Assembly: GCF_025465275.1 (NCBI RefSeq)
Contig: NZ_JAODNK010000048.1
Location: 1-60,345, forward strand
DNA length: 60,345 nucleotides
Source: Nocardia sp.
Lineage (GTDB): Bacteria > Actinomycetota > Actinomycetes > Mycobacteriales > Mycobacteriaceae
Reading direction: 5' to 3'
Shown: positions 1-9,129 of the stretch, piece after piece
How positions within the stretch are numbered: position 1 is the first letter of the stretch
Layout: every line of letters starts with the position of its first letter
Program-made: the position numbers and the translations under genes
Notes under the pieces: model-generated
Databases searched by the model: none
Told to the model about the DNA's origin: nothing
What the model saw: only the letters and a program-made list of their open reading frames with translations

Positions 1-1602
1 CGGCCGGTACCTCGAGCGCGCAGGGAGAACGGACAGGAAACACTTCCGGAGTCCGAACGGGCAGCGCAGGCCGAGGCCCTGCGGCGGGCCGCGACCATCG
101 TCGCCGATCGCCTGAGACTGCGTGCGAGGGCGGCCACCGGTGCGGCCGCGGAGGTATTGACCGCGAATTCCGCCATGGCCACCGACCGCGGTTGGCTGGG
201 CGCGGCCGAGAAGCTGATCGCCGCGGGCACATCCGCGGCCGATGCGGCGGAAGCCGCGACCGAGCAGTTCGCGACTATGTTCGCCAAGCTGGGTGGCCTG
301 ATGGCGGAACGGGTTACGGATCTGCGCGATGTCTGCGACCGGGTGGTGGCCGAGCTGCTGGGTGCGCCCGAACCCGGAATCCCCACTCCGGCGGGGCCCG
401 CCATTCTGGTGGCGACCGACCTCGCACCCGCGGACACCGCCGGGCTCGACCCGACTCTGATTGTCGGACTGGCCATGTCGCTGGGCGGGCCGACCAGCCA
501 TACGGCGATCATCGCCCGCCAATTGGGAATTCCCTGCGTGGTCGCGGTCGACGGTCTCGACGAGGTGCCCGCCGGGACGGACCTGCTGGTGGATGGCGCA
601 CAGGGCCGGGTCGTCGTGCGCCCGGAGCCCGATGCCGCCGCTGCGGCGGTTGCCGGGTATCGAGTCTCGGCCGAGCGCGCCGCGCGCTGGTCCGGTCCCG
701 GCGCCACCGCAGACGGGCAGCGCGTCGAGGTACTTGCGAATGTGCAGGACGGTGCGGGAGCACGGTCCGCCGGACAGAGTCCGGCCGAGGGTATCGGCCT
801 GTTCCGCACCGAATTGTGTTTCCTGGAACGCGAATCCGAGCCGTCGGTGGCCGAGCAGGCGGAGCTGTACGGCGAGGTGCTCGACGCCTGTCCGCAAGGG
901 AAAGTGGTCATCCGCACCCTCGATGCGGGCTCGGACAAGCCGCTGCGCTTCGCGGCACATCCGGAGGAAGCCAATCCCGCACTGGGCGTGCGTGGTATTC
1001 GAATCGCCGCGCACGACAGCGGCATTCTGGATCGTCAACTCGATGCCATCGCCACGGCGGCACGTGGGCGCGAACGCATTCCGTGGGTCATGGCTCCGAT
1101 GATTTCGACTGTGGCGGAGGCGAAGTCGTTTGCGGCGAAGGTGCGCGCACGCGGACTGGTGGCCGGCGTCATGATCGAGGTCCCGGCCGCGGCGCTCCTG
1201 GCCGAGGAGATTGTCGAGCAGGTCGACTTCGCCTCGATCGGCACCAATGATCTGGCGCAATACACCATGGCCGCCGACCGCTTGTCCCCGCAACTGGCCG
1301 GGTTCACCGATCCCTGGCAGCCCGCCGTGCTGCGGCTGGTGGCGCAGACGGCGGCGGCCGGGCAGCGGCTCGGCAAGCCGGTGGGCGTGTGCGGTGAGGC
1401 CGCGGCCGATCCGCTGTTGGCCTGTGTGCTGGCCGGTTTCGGCATCACCTCACTATCTGCGGCTGCCTCGGCGGTCAGTGCGGTCGGGGCTGCCCTGGCC
1501 ACCGTCACCATGGACGATTGCCGCCGTGCGGCCGCGGCTGTGCTGTCGACGACGGATCCGCACACCGCACGCCACGCCGCGGCAGCGATCATCCGGCTCT
1601 GA
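1..1602 (+). CDS. ptsI: PTS phosphoenolpyruvate-protein phosphotransferase (enzyme I), 5'-truncated by the window edge
   Basis: Enzyme I takes phosphate from PEP and passes it to HPr at the head of the PTS in the cytoplasm. The reading frame is open from base 1, so the start lies upstream; only about 30 residues should be missing relative to the usual 560-575. The phosphohistidine motif GGPTSHTAI is at 484-510 with the active His at 499-501. The PEP-binding barrel follows, with GIGLFRTE, SIGTNDLAQYT and the catalytic Cys in VGVCGE. The gene converges on the mtlA-like EII gene downstream and shares a strong hairpin with it. HPr is not in the window and may lie upstream. Confidence 0.95.
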   Translation, partial: RPVPRARRENGQETLPESERAAQAEALRRAATIVADRLRLRARAATGAAAEVLTANSAMATDRGWLGAAEKLIAAGTSAADAAEAATEQFATMFAKLGGLMAERVTDLRDVCDRVVAELLGAPEPGIPTPAGPAILVATDLAPADTAGLDPTLIVGLAMSLGGPTSHTAIIARQLGIPCVVAVDGLDEVPAGTDLLVDGAQGRVVVRPEPDAAAAAVAGYRVSAERAARWSGPGATADGQRVEVLANVQDGAGARSAGQSPAEGIGLFRTELCFLERESEPSVAEQAELYGEVLDACPQGKVVIRTLDAGSDKPLRFAAHPEEANPALGVRGIRIAAHDSGILDRQLDAIATAARGRERIPWVMAPMISTVAEAKSFAAKVRARGLVAGVMIEVPAAALLAEEIVEQVDFASIGTNDLAQYTMAADRLSPQLAGFTDPWQPAVLRLVAQTAAAGQRLGKPVGVCGEAAADPLLACVLAGFGITSLSAAASAVSAVGAALATVTMDDCRRAAAAVLSTTDPHTARHAAAAIIRL

Positions 1603-1640
1603 TCGGGCGCGGCGTGAATCCCTCATCGAGATAGACCGTT

Positions 1641-1678
1641 TCGCCGCCGCCGCGGCAGATCCGCTGCGGCGGCGGCGA
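1641..1678. terminator. Bidirectional hairpin terminator between ptsI and the EII gene
   Basis: A perfect 13-bp inverted repeat (TCGCCGCCGCCGC at 1641-1653 and its complement at 1666-1678) with a 12-nt loop sits in the 87-bp gap between two convergent stop codons. There is no clear U tract, which is common for actinobacterial terminators. The stem is built from GCC triplets. Confidence 0.7.
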
Positions 1679-1689
1679 TCCGGCATCAC

Positions 1690-3690
1690 TCAGACGTGAA
1701 CGTTGCCAAGGACAGCCTGGATCTCGCCCGGCGTTTGTGCCGCACGCAGGCGCTCGATCTGGTCCTTGTCCACGAACACCTGAGCGACGCGGGTCAGCAG
1801 CGCCAAATGATCGTCCCCGGCCCCGGCGATGCCGATGACGAACTCGACCGGCTTACCGTTCCATTCGATGGCCTGCGGGTAGCGCACCACCGAGATTCCG
1901 GTGTGCCGGATGCTCGTCTTCGCCTCATTCGTGCCGTGCGGAATGGCGAGCCCATTGCCCATATAGGTCGATACCGACCGCTCCCGTTCATGCATGGCCT
2001 CGACGTAGGACCCGTCGACCGCTCCTGCCGCGACCAGCAATCCGCCGGCCTCGTCGATGGCATCGGCACTGGTCCTGGCGGTGCCGGAGAGCACGATCGA
2101 ATCCAGGGCGAGCATTGCTCCGTCCGAACCGGTTTCCGGCTCGGCCGGTTCCGTCTCGTCCGGCGCGGCTGCGCTGTCGGCACGGCTGACCAACCCGACG
2201 ATCTCGTTGTACTCGGGGCTGTTCATGAAGTCGTCGACGGAGACGTGGATGGCGGACGGTGTCCGTTCGCGCGCTCGCTCGGCGAGGTCCGTATGGGTGA
2301 CAACGAGGTCGTAGCTGTCGGTGAGGCTCGCGATCGCCTGGTTGACAACACTGACCTCGGCGAATCCCGCGTCCCGAATCTTCTTGCGCAACACCGAGGC
2401 TCCCATGGCGGAGGAACCCATTCCAGCGTCACAGGCGAAGACGATGGTGGAAATCGCCGCCGGGACGGCCAAGGTGGTCGTCGTCTGCGAGGTGTCGCCG
2501 AACCCCGAAGGGACAAGGGCGGCAGAGGCAATGGAGCGTTTGCCCTTCATCGCCTCCATGGCGGCGGTGGCTCCGGCCAGATCGGACTCGCCGGTGTCAC
2601 GGTCGGTCCGCAGCAGCAGCGCGGCGACCACGAACGACACTCCCGCCGCGCCGAGTACGGACAGCGTCACGCCGAGATAGCTGTCGCTGGCCGTCTGCGC
2701 GTACACCGCGATGATGGAACCGGGCGCGGCGGGCGCACGCAGGCCGGAGCCGAACACCACATTGATGAAGACACCGGTCATGCCACCGGTGATGGTGGCG
2801 AGGATCAGCTTCGGCTTCATCAGCACGAAGGGGAAGTAGATCTCGTGGATGCCGCCGAGAAAGTGGATGATGATCGCGCCGGGCGCCGACAACTTCGCCG
2901 CACCCTTGCCGAACAATGCGACGGCCACCAGCAGTCCCAGTCCCGGACCCGGGTTGGCCTCCAGCAGGAACAGGATCGACTTGCCGTTGGCACTGGCCTG
3001 GGTGGTGCCCAGGGGCGTCAGGATGCCGTGGTTGACCGCGTTGTTCAGGAACAGCACCTTCGCCGGTTCGATGAACAGCGAAGTCAGCGGCAGCAGATCA
3101 TGATTCACCAGGAAATTGACGGCATTGCCGGCCACCCGGCTGAACGCGGACACCAGCGGACCGATGCCGAAAAAGCCGACGACCGCCAGCATCGCGCCGC
3201 CGATACCCGCCGAGAAGTTGTTCACCAGCATCTCGAAACCGGGGCGAATCTTGCCGTCCCACAGCGCATCCAGCTTCTTGATAGCCCACCCGCCGAGCGG
3301 GCCCATGATCATCGCACCCATGAACATCGGCACATCCGCGCCGGCGATCACGCCCATGGTGGCGATCGCACCCACGACGGCGCCGCGAGTGTCGTAGACG
3401 ATGCGACCGCCGGTCGCTCCGATGAGAATCGGCAGCAGATAGGTGATCGTCGGGGCGACGATGCCGCCGCTGGCGTAGTCGCCCCAGCCGCCGATATGGG
3501 CGACCCAGCTGCCCGAACCCCAACGATCGGTGAGGGATTCGATCCAGCCTTTCTGGATGAACAGGGCCGTGAGCAGGCCCCACGCGATGAAGGCGCCGAT
3601 GTTCGGCATGACCATGCTGGACAGGAATGTACCGACTCGCTGCACGCGCACTCGTGCGCCGCCGCGGGTTTCCGGTGGGGAGATAGACAT
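1690..3690 (-). CDS. mtlA: PTS mannitol-type transporter subunit EIICBA
   Basis: Membrane permease that imports and phosphorylates a hexitol, probably mannitol, to its phosphate. The 666 residues compare with 637 in E. coli MtlA. Order: an EIIC membrane domain to about residue 350, then EIIB with the phosphocysteine motif CDAGMGSSAMG (Cys about 420), a Glu/Pro-rich linker, and EIIA with the active His in IPHGT (about 585). The ATG at 3690 is chosen because AGAGGAAG precedes it; the frame stays open another 33 codons upstream but that part is not protein-like. It is divergent from a polyol dehydrogenase gene. Substrate is inferred from family. Confidence 0.9.
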   Translation of the reverse strand: MSISPPETRGGARVRVQRVGTFLSSMVMPNIGAFIAWGLLTALFIQKGWIESLTDRWGSGSWVAHIGGWGDYASGGIVAPTITYLLPILIGATGGRIVYDTRGAVVGAIATMGVIAGADVPMFMGAMIMGPLGGWAIKKLDALWDGKIRPGFEMLVNNFSAGIGGAMLAVVGFFGIGPLVSAFSRVAGNAVNFLVNHDLLPLTSLFIEPAKVLFLNNAVNHGILTPLGTTQASANGKSILFLLEANPGPGLGLLVAVALFGKGAAKLSAPGAIIIHFLGGIHEIYFPFVLMKPKLILATITGGMTGVFINVVFGSGLRAPAAPGSIIAVYAQTASDSYLGVTLSVLGAAGVSFVVAALLLRTDRDTGESDLAGATAAMEAMKGKRSIASAALVPSGFGDTSQTTTTLAVPAAISTIVFACDAGMGSSAMGASVLRKKIRDAGFAEVSVVNQAIASLTDSYDLVVTHTDLAERARERTPSAIHVSVDDFMNSPEYNEIVGLVSRADSAAAPDETEPAEPETGSDGAMLALDSIVLSGTARTSADAIDEAGGLLVAAGAVDGSYVEAMHERERSVSTYMGNGLAIPHGTNEAKTSIRHTGISVVRYPQAIEWNGKPVEFVIGIAGAGDDHLALLTRVAQVFVDKDQIERLRAAQTPGEIQAVLGNVHV

Positions 3691-3750
3691 ATGACTTCCT
3701 CTGGAAAACTCGACCGAGCGTGTGACCCCGGCCACATCTCTTGCAGTAGT

Positions 3751-3800
3751 AGACCGCACAATCGGGCACAATGACAAGAGATCGGGCACAAATGGGCACA
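3751..3800. promoter_or_regulatory. Repeated operator-like element between mtlA and the dehydrogenase
   Basis: ATCGGGCACAA occurs at 3761 and again at 3781, exactly 20 bp apart (two helical turns). Partial copies CCGCACAATC (about 3754) and ATGGGCACA (3792) flank them on the same strand. The element sits in the 153-bp divergent promoter region. Direct repeats with helical spacing suit a DeoR- or LacI-type sugar regulator, but no such regulator gene is in the window. Confidence 0.5.
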
Positions 3801-3843
3801 GATTCCTGTGGCTTTACGCCCGCATGACCGTTACGGTGGACTC

Positions 3844-4902
3844 ATGAAAGCCCTGCGCTACTACGCACCAGAGGACATTCGCCTGGAGGACATCGCCGAA
3901 CCCGAGTGCGGTCCGGATGAGATCAAGCTCCGGGTGCGCAACTGCTCGACCTGCGGTACGGATGTCAAGATCCGGCACAACGGCCACCAGAACCTCACTC
4001 CCCCACGCACACTCGGCCACGAGATCGCCGGCGAGGTCGTCGAAGTCGGCGCAGCGGTGCGCGAGCTGTACGGCACGGAATGGCACATCGGAGACCGCGC
4101 GCAGGTCATCGCCGCCGTGCCCTGCGGCAAGTGCTACGAGTGCGACAAGGGCTGGATGGCGGTCTGCCAGAACCAGACGTCGGTGGGATACCAGTACGAC
4201 GGCGGCTTCGCCGAGTACATGATCGTGCCCAGCCAGGTGCTCCAGGTCGACGGCCTCAACCGGATCCCCGCCAATGTCGGATTCGACGAGGCCTCGGCGG
4301 CCGAACCGCTCGCCTGCGCGATCAATGCACAGGAGTTGCTCGGGATCGAGGCAGGCGACACGGTCGTGGTCTTCGGCGCCGGCCCGATCGGTTGTATGCA
4401 CATTCGCATCGCGCGCGGTGTACATCGTTGCGGGCCGGTGTATCTCGTCGATGTCAATGCCCAGCGGCTGGCACTGTCGGCGGACGCGGTCCGGCCCGAC
4501 GAGGTGATCAATGCCGCCGAGGTCGACGTCGTAGCGCGAGTCATGGAGCTGACCGGCGGTCGCGGCGCCGATGTGATCATCACTGCGACCGCCGCCAATA
4601 TCACTCAGGAGCAGGCCATCGCCATGGCCGCGCGCAACGGCCGCATCTCCTTCTTCGGCGGCCTGCCCAAGACCAACCCCGTCATCACCTGCGACTCCAA
4701 CGTGGTGCACTACCGGCAGCTGCATATCCACGGCGCCAACGGATCCGCGCCCGCACACAACAAACGTGCCCTCGACTACATCTCGACGGGCCAGGTACCG
4801 GTTAAGGATCTCATTACCGACCACATCCCACTCGACAATGTCCTCGACGCCTTCTCGATCGTCGAGAGCGGCGCGGCCATCAAGGTCACCGTGGAACCCT
4901 GA
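3844..4902 (+). CDS. Zinc-dependent polyol dehydrogenase (medium-chain family, sorbitol/galactitol-phosphate type)
   Basis: NAD(P)-dependent oxidation of a secondary alcohol, probably a sugar alcohol or its phosphate. The 352 residues show the catalytic zinc ligands Cys37 (TCGTD) and His59-Glu60 (GHE), the four-Cys structural zinc lobe (CGKCYECDKG then a fourth Cys), and the Rossmann motif GAGPIG. The start at 3844 is used because the protein is colinear with the family from MKALRYY; upstream codons to 3808 look non-coding. Divergent pairing with the mannitol-type EII suggests it acts on the imported hexitol phosphate, replacing a classical MtlD. Exact substrate unknown. Confidence 0.8.
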   Translation: MKALRYYAPEDIRLEDIAEPECGPDEIKLRVRNCSTCGTDVKIRHNGHQNLTPPRTLGHEIAGEVVEVGAAVRELYGTEWHIGDRAQVIAAVPCGKCYECDKGWMAVCQNQTSVGYQYDGGFAEYMIVPSQVLQVDGLNRIPANVGFDEASAAEPLACAINAQELLGIEAGDTVVVFGAGPIGCMHIRIARGVHRCGPVYLVDVNAQRLALSADAVRPDEVINAAEVDVVARVMELTGGRGADVIITATAANITQEQAIAMAARNGRISFFGGLPKTNPVITCDSNVVHYRQLHIHGANGSAPAHNKRALDYISTGQVPVKDLITDHIPLDNVLDAFSIVESGAAIKVTVEP

Positions 4903-4922
4903 AATCGACGGAAGGCGGGGAG

Positions 4923-4997
4923 TCAGGCCTGCAGGCCGACCTCGACCTCCAGGTTGAGGGTGATCTTGTCGCCGACCACGACGCCGAACACGACTGC
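4923..4997 (-). pseudogene. C-terminal remnant of a YceI-family protein
   Basis: Read on the minus strand, the last 24 codons before a TGA at 4923-4925 spell a fragment ending GDKITLNLEVEVGLQA, preceded by VVFGVVV. This resembles the final beta strands of YceI-like lipid-binding proteins. Just upstream the frame turns into Arg codons and a TAG at 5018-5020, so only the 3' tip survives. It fills the gap between the dehydrogenase and the esterase. Confidence 0.5.
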
Positions 4998-5058
4998 CGC
5001 CCGCCGACGTCGGCGCTAGCTATTGCAAGCGGTACCGGAGCGGTTGTTCAATGGAGCG

Positions 5059-6045
5059 ATGATCAATGGAGATCGCGGAGCCGCGACGGTGTCGCTGCCG
5101 AGTCAGGGCGCGATTCTCGCGTTGAATGCCACGCTGCGGCCGCTCGGTGCGGTCCTTCCCGCCAATCGGTTCGGTGTCGGGGCGGCGCGCCTCGGGTTGG
5201 CCGCCGTCTGCCGAATATGGTTCGACCCCAAACTCGCACACCGGCCCGTGGACGAGCAAGGACCGCGCGGCCGGACCGTCGGTGAGTGGGTGGGCGAACC
5301 ACCGCAGCCCGGTGAACCTTTGGTCTACTACCTGCACGGCAGCGGTTATGTCGGCTGCAGCCCCGCGACGCACCGGGGTCTGGTGTCCGAACTGGCGCGC
5401 CGGCTCGAGCGGTCCGCGTTCGCGCTGCGCTACCGCCTCGCCCCCGAACACCGGTTTCCCGCCGCGCACGACGACGTCCTCAACGGATATCTGTGGCTGC
5501 TCGAACAGGGGCACGCCGCCGAAGACATTGTGGTGATAGGCGATTCGGCCGGTGGGCACATGGCGCTCGGATTGTGCGTGCAGCTGCGCGAACTCGGGCT
5601 GCCGCAACCCCGCGCGGTGGTCTGCTTCTCCGCACTGGTCGACGCGACCTGGTCGCTGGCCGATCAGCGCCGCACCCAGGTGCGGGACTCGTTCATGTCG
5701 CTCGGATTGGCCAGCCGCATGACCGGCCTCTACACCGGCACAACACATTTCGACGATCCACGCCTCGCCGTCCTCGACGGTGTCGGCCCGGACCTCCCGC
5801 CGATCCTGTTGCAGGCGGGCGGCAGCGAAATGCTCAGCGCCGACGCCGAAGCATTCGGCGCCGCACAACGCGCCGCCGGCGGACGTTGCGAGGTGCAGCT
5901 GTGGCCGGGCATGTTCCACGTCTTCCAGGTGGGTCATCGCCTCCTCCCAGAGGCGCGCGCGGCACTCACCGCCGTCGAACGATTCATCGCCGATATCGAA
6001 ACCACCACCGGCACGGACCGGCAACGCTCGTCGACCGTGATCTGA
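5059..6045 (+). CDS. Alpha/beta hydrolase fold-3 esterase (hormone-sensitive lipase family)
   Basis: Predicted cytoplasmic carboxylesterase, about 328 residues. The oxyanion-hole motif is HGSGY instead of the usual HGGG/HGGAY, the nucleophile elbow is GDSAGG, and the catalytic His lies in PGMFHVF. The third acid would be in the AGGSEML segment, where the common Asp is replaced by Glu. The ATG at 5059 is preferred over an in-frame TTG at 5023; neither has a strong ribosome site. No operon partner. Substrate unknown. Confidence 0.8.
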   Translation: MINGDRGAATVSLPSQGAILALNATLRPLGAVLPANRFGVGAARLGLAAVCRIWFDPKLAHRPVDEQGPRGRTVGEWVGEPPQPGEPLVYYLHGSGYVGCSPATHRGLVSELARRLERSAFALRYRLAPEHRFPAAHDDVLNGYLWLLEQGHAAEDIVVIGDSAGGHMALGLCVQLRELGLPQPRAVVCFSALVDATWSLADQRRTQVRDSFMSLGLASRMTGLYTGTTHFDDPRLAVLDGVGPDLPPILLQAGGSEMLSADAEAFGAAQRAAGGRCEVQLWPGMFHVFQVGHRLLPEARAALTAVERFIADIETTTGTDRQRSSTVI

Positions 6046-6158
6046 GTGGTTCGGAACCATCCCGTGCAGAACGACGTTGAACGCGTTGCGGAGTCGTACT
6101 CCGAGAAGTTCGGCGGCCCGGAGGCAGGTCGCCGTAATAAATCGATGGGAGAAGCACA

Positions 6159-6734
6159 ATGGGTGTCAGTCTGACCAAGGGCGGCAACGTATCGCTGACG
6201 AAGCAGGCCCCGAACCTCACCGCGGTGGCCGTCGGCCTGGGCTGGGATCTGCGGACCACCACCGGGACCGACTTCGACCTGGACGCCAGTGCCATTGCGC
6301 TGAACCCGGAGAAGAAGGTCGTCTCGAACGGGCACTTCGTCTTCTTCAATAATCTGAAGTCGCCGGAAGGCAGCATCGAGCACACCGGTGACAACAAGAC
6401 CGGTGAGGGCGAAGGCGACGACGAGATCATCAATGTCGACCTCGCCAACACCCCGCCGACCATCGACAGCATCGTCTTCCCGGTCTCGATCTACGAAGCC
6501 GACACCCGCGCGCAGAGTTTCGGCCAGGTCCGCAATGCCTACATTCGCGTGGTCGACCGCGCCAACGGCACCGAACTGGCCCGCTACGACCTGTCCGAGG
6601 ACGCCTCCACCGAAACCGCCATGGTCTTCGGCGAGCTCTACCGCAATGGCGCCGAGTGGAAGTTCCGCGCCACCGGCCAGGGCTACGCCTCCGGCCTGGC
6701 CGGCATCGCCACCGATTTCGGCGTCAGCCTCTGA
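6159..6734 (+). CDS. TerD-family stress protein
   Basis: A 191-residue protein covering the whole TerD fold from MGVSLTKGGNVSL to the end. It carries the acidic calcium-binding segment DNKTGEGEGDDE and the conserved DLDASA and NAYIRVVD stretches. TerD proteins are linked to tellurite and general stress resistance; the mechanism is poorly known. It starts at an ATG with GAGAAG upstream. It stands alone rather than in a ter cluster, so it may be a general stress or calcium-responsive protein. Confidence 0.9.
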   Translation: MGVSLTKGGNVSLTKQAPNLTAVAVGLGWDLRTTTGTDFDLDASAIALNPEKKVVSNGHFVFFNNLKSPEGSIEHTGDNKTGEGEGDDEIINVDLANTPPTIDSIVFPVSIYEADTRAQSFGQVRNAYIRVVDRANGTELARYDLSEDASTETAMVFGELYRNGAEWKFRATGQGYASGLAGIATDFGVSL

Positions 6735-6861
6735 CCCCACCCGCTGAGCTGCGGCAGATTCCGGGTACCGGGTCTGCCGCCGCGCGGAACAGCACGTATA
6801 GGAGATTCCGATCGGTTCGGCCGTGCCGTTCGGGGTTGTGCTCGGCGATGATGAACGGGTG

Positions 6862-8214
6862 ATGAGCCTTTCGACCGCCGGGGTAGCGGCGTTTTCCGGT
6901 GCCGTGCTGATCGGGGCCGAGATCCCCGGCGAGTACCGGATCGATCGGTCGGGCTACGACCCGTCGGGTGCGCCCGAGATCGTGGTGCTCGCGGCCGACA
7001 TCGACGATGTCCGCCGAGCGGTGACTCTCGCGACGGAACAAGACCTTTCGGTGGTGGTTCGGGGCGCCGGAAGCGGATTGGCGGGTGGTGCGTCGGCCGG
7101 TGCGGGCACGCTCGTGCTCGATGTCAGTGGGCTGCGCCGGATTCTGGAGATTTCGGCCGTCGACGAGTGGGCGGCGGTCGAGGCCGGGGTGAGCGGGGCA
7201 ACGCTGGACGCAGCGGCCGGACTGCACGGTCTGCGCTATGCGCCCGATCCGGCCAGCATCGCCATCTCGACCATCGGTGGCAATATCGCTACCAATGCCG
7301 GTGGCCTGCGCTGCGTCAAATACGGGGTGACCGGTGACGCGGTGCTCGGACTCGGTGTCGTCCTTGCCGACGGCAGCCTCGTGCACACCGGTCGGCGGAC
7401 CGCGAAAGGTGTTGCGGGGCTGGATCTGACCAGGCTGTTCACCGGCTCGGAGGGGACGCTGGGGGTGATCGTGGAGGCGGTGGTGCGGTTGCAGCCGATT
7501 CCGGTGCAGACCCTCACCGTGGCGGCTTGGTTCGATGATGTCGAGCAGGCGGCATCCGCCACGGCGGCAGTGCTGGCCGCACGCGTCCGTCCCGCGATGC
7601 TGGAGTTGTTGGACGAGGCATCACTGCGGGAAGCTCAGGATCTACTCGGTGTGCGCACCCAGGCCGCCGGTGCGTTCGTGGTGGCGCAGGCCGACGGATT
7701 CGGTGCTCGCGCGGAAGCCGGAATCATCTCGGATGTCTTCCGGCAGTACACCTCTCGCATTCAAGTGGGCGATGACGCCGAGGCCGCCGCCGAACTGCTC
7801 GCGGTCCGCCGAGCGGCCCTGCCCGCCCTCGAACGGCACGGGCGGGTCCTGATCGAGGACATAGCGGTGCCGCGTTCCCGAATCGCCGAGGCGGTGCGCC
7901 GGATCACCGAGATCGCTGCCCGCCACCACAGCCGCATCTACACATTCGGGCACGCGGGAGACGGCAATCTGCACCCGATCATCGTGGTGCCCGGCGACGA
8001 TACCGGCGCCGCTGCTCGCGCGACGCGGGCCGCCGACGAAATCTTCGCCACCGCATTGGAATTGGGCGGCACCATCACCGGCGAACATGGTGTGGGAGTG
8101 CTCAAGCGGCAGTGGCTCGAACGGGAGCAGGGACCGGACGCCTTGCGGGTACAGCGGCAGATTCGCCACGCGCTGGATCCGAACGGGCTGTTCAATCCGG
8201 GAAAAGCATACTGA
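6862..8214 (+). CDS. FAD-linked oxidase, glycolate/D-lactate dehydrogenase (GlcD) family
   Basis: About 450 residues. The PP-loop FAD domain contains RGAGSGLAGGASAGAG and GGNIATNAGG, followed by the FAD-oxidase C-terminal domain with FGHAGDGNLHP and the conserved GEHGVG. These are hallmarks of GlcD-type 2-hydroxyacid dehydrogenases, which oxidise glycolate, D-lactate or related acids and pass electrons to the quinone pool. The ATG at 6862 fits the family; an in-frame GTG at 6823 would add 13 unlikely residues. It converges on the sulfurtransferase gene. The substrate cannot be told from sequence. Confidence 0.88.
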   Translation: MSLSTAGVAAFSGAVLIGAEIPGEYRIDRSGYDPSGAPEIVVLAADIDDVRRAVTLATEQDLSVVVRGAGSGLAGGASAGAGTLVLDVSGLRRILEISAVDEWAAVEAGVSGATLDAAAGLHGLRYAPDPASIAISTIGGNIATNAGGLRCVKYGVTGDAVLGLGVVLADGSLVHTGRRTAKGVAGLDLTRLFTGSEGTLGVIVEAVVRLQPIPVQTLTVAAWFDDVEQAASATAAVLAARVRPAMLELLDEASLREAQDLLGVRTQAAGAFVVAQADGFGARAEAGIISDVFRQYTSRIQVGDDAEAAAELLAVRRAALPALERHGRVLIEDIAVPRSRIAEAVRRITEIAARHHSRIYTFGHAGDGNLHPIIVVPGDDTGAAARATRAADEIFATALELGGTITGEHGVGVLKRQWLEREQGPDALRVQRQIRHALDPNGLFNPGKAY

Positions 8215-8224
8215 CACAGCATGA

Positions 8225-8266
8225 TTGCGCCGACGCGCCGCGGTTCCACCGCTGACGCGCCGGCAA
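8225..8266. terminator. Imperfect GC-rich hairpin between convergent genes
   Basis: TTGCGCCGACGCGCCGCGGT is followed after a short loop by ACCGCTGACGCGCCGGCAA, forming a long imperfect stem in the 57-bp gap between two convergent stop codons. It probably ends transcription from both sides. No T run is present. Confidence 0.5.
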
Positions 8267-8271
8267 CCCGG

Positions 8272-9129
8272 TCAGGCCTCGAACCCGGTCGCGACCGGCC
8301 GTTCGGCTTCCGAGCTCCATTGCGACCAGGAACCCGGGAAGAGCGCCGCGTCTATCCCGAGCACCCGCAGGGCGGCGATATCCACGGCCGCGGTGACTCC
8401 GGAGCCACAGTAGGCGCCCACCCGATCGGCATCGCGGACCTGTTTGAACAGCGCTTCCAGTTCCGCTGTCGGACGGAAGAATCCGTGTTCGTCGAGAACC
8501 GATCCACTGGGCACATTCCGTGCGCCGGGCACATGGCCCGGTACCGCATCGACCGGCTCGACCTCGCCGCGGAACCGCTCGGGCGCACGCGCATCGATCA
8601 GCGCACCGTCGGCGGCCAGCACCGCCGCCTCGTCGGCGCTCAAAGTCGCTGCCGCACCGGCATACAGATCATCGTGGGCGATCCGCACATCACCGGGCCG
8701 CGGGTGCACGGCGCCGGCGGCCACATCGTGCCCGGCCGCCACCCAGGCGCCGAGGCCACCGTCGAGAATGCGGACATCGGTGATCCCCGCCGCCCGCAGC
8801 AGCCACCACGCCCGCGCCGAACCGGCTCGATTCCAGTTGTCGTACACAATGATCGGAACACCCGCCCGCACGCCCCAGCGCCGGGCCGCGGCCTGCAGCG
8901 CCGATCCGGACGGCAACGGGTGACGACCCCGCCCGGCCAGCGCGTGATCGGAGAGCTCGGTCTCCAGATCGACATACACCGCACCGGGAATGTGGCTCTC
9001 GGCGTATATATCTCGCCCATCCGGGCGGTCCAGCTGCCACCGCACGTCGAGCACGACGAGCGGCTCGACCGCGGTGATCCGGCTCGCCAGTTCGTCGACG
9101 GTGATGAGAGTTTCGGTACGGGAAGGCAT
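8272..9129 (-). CDS. Sulfurtransferase, two-domain rhodanese, mercaptopyruvate type
   Basis: 285 residues with two rhodanese domains. The active Cys (about 241) sits in the loop CGSGVT; this loop is typical of 3-mercaptopyruvate sulfurtransferases, whereas thiosulfate sulfurtransferases usually have CRKGVT. The start ATG (9127-9129) overlaps the TGA of the upstream LysR gene as TGATG, indicating translational coupling. It belongs to the regulator side of the organosulfur locus and could handle sulfane sulfur or mercaptopyruvate released from imported compounds. The frame is open much further upstream but that is inside the LysR gene. Confidence 0.85.
   Translation of the reverse strand: MPSRTETLITVDELASRITAVEPLVVLDVRWQLDRPDGRDIYAESHIPGAVYVDLETELSDHALAGRGRHPLPSGSALQAAARRWGVRAGVPIIVYDNWNRAGSARAWWLLRAAGITDVRILDGGLGAWVAAGHDVAAGAVHPRPGDVRIAHDDLYAGAAATLSADEAAVLAADGALIDARAPERFRGEVEPVDAVPGHVPGARNVPSGSVLDEHGFFRPTAELEALFKQVRDADRVGAYCGSGVTAAVDIAALRVLGIDAALFPGSWSQWSSEAERPVATGFEA

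Noticed and set aside
1696..3774. A 692-codon open frame antisense to the mannitol-type EII gene
   Set aside because: Its composition (Asp, Gly, Arg, His rich) is that of the antisense of a GC-rich gene; no domain is recognisable, and the minus-strand frame has all PTS motifs.
5020..6159. A 379-codon minus-strand open frame over the esterase gene
   Set aside because: Shadow of the esterase; the + strand frame carries GDSAGG and the other hydrolase motifs.
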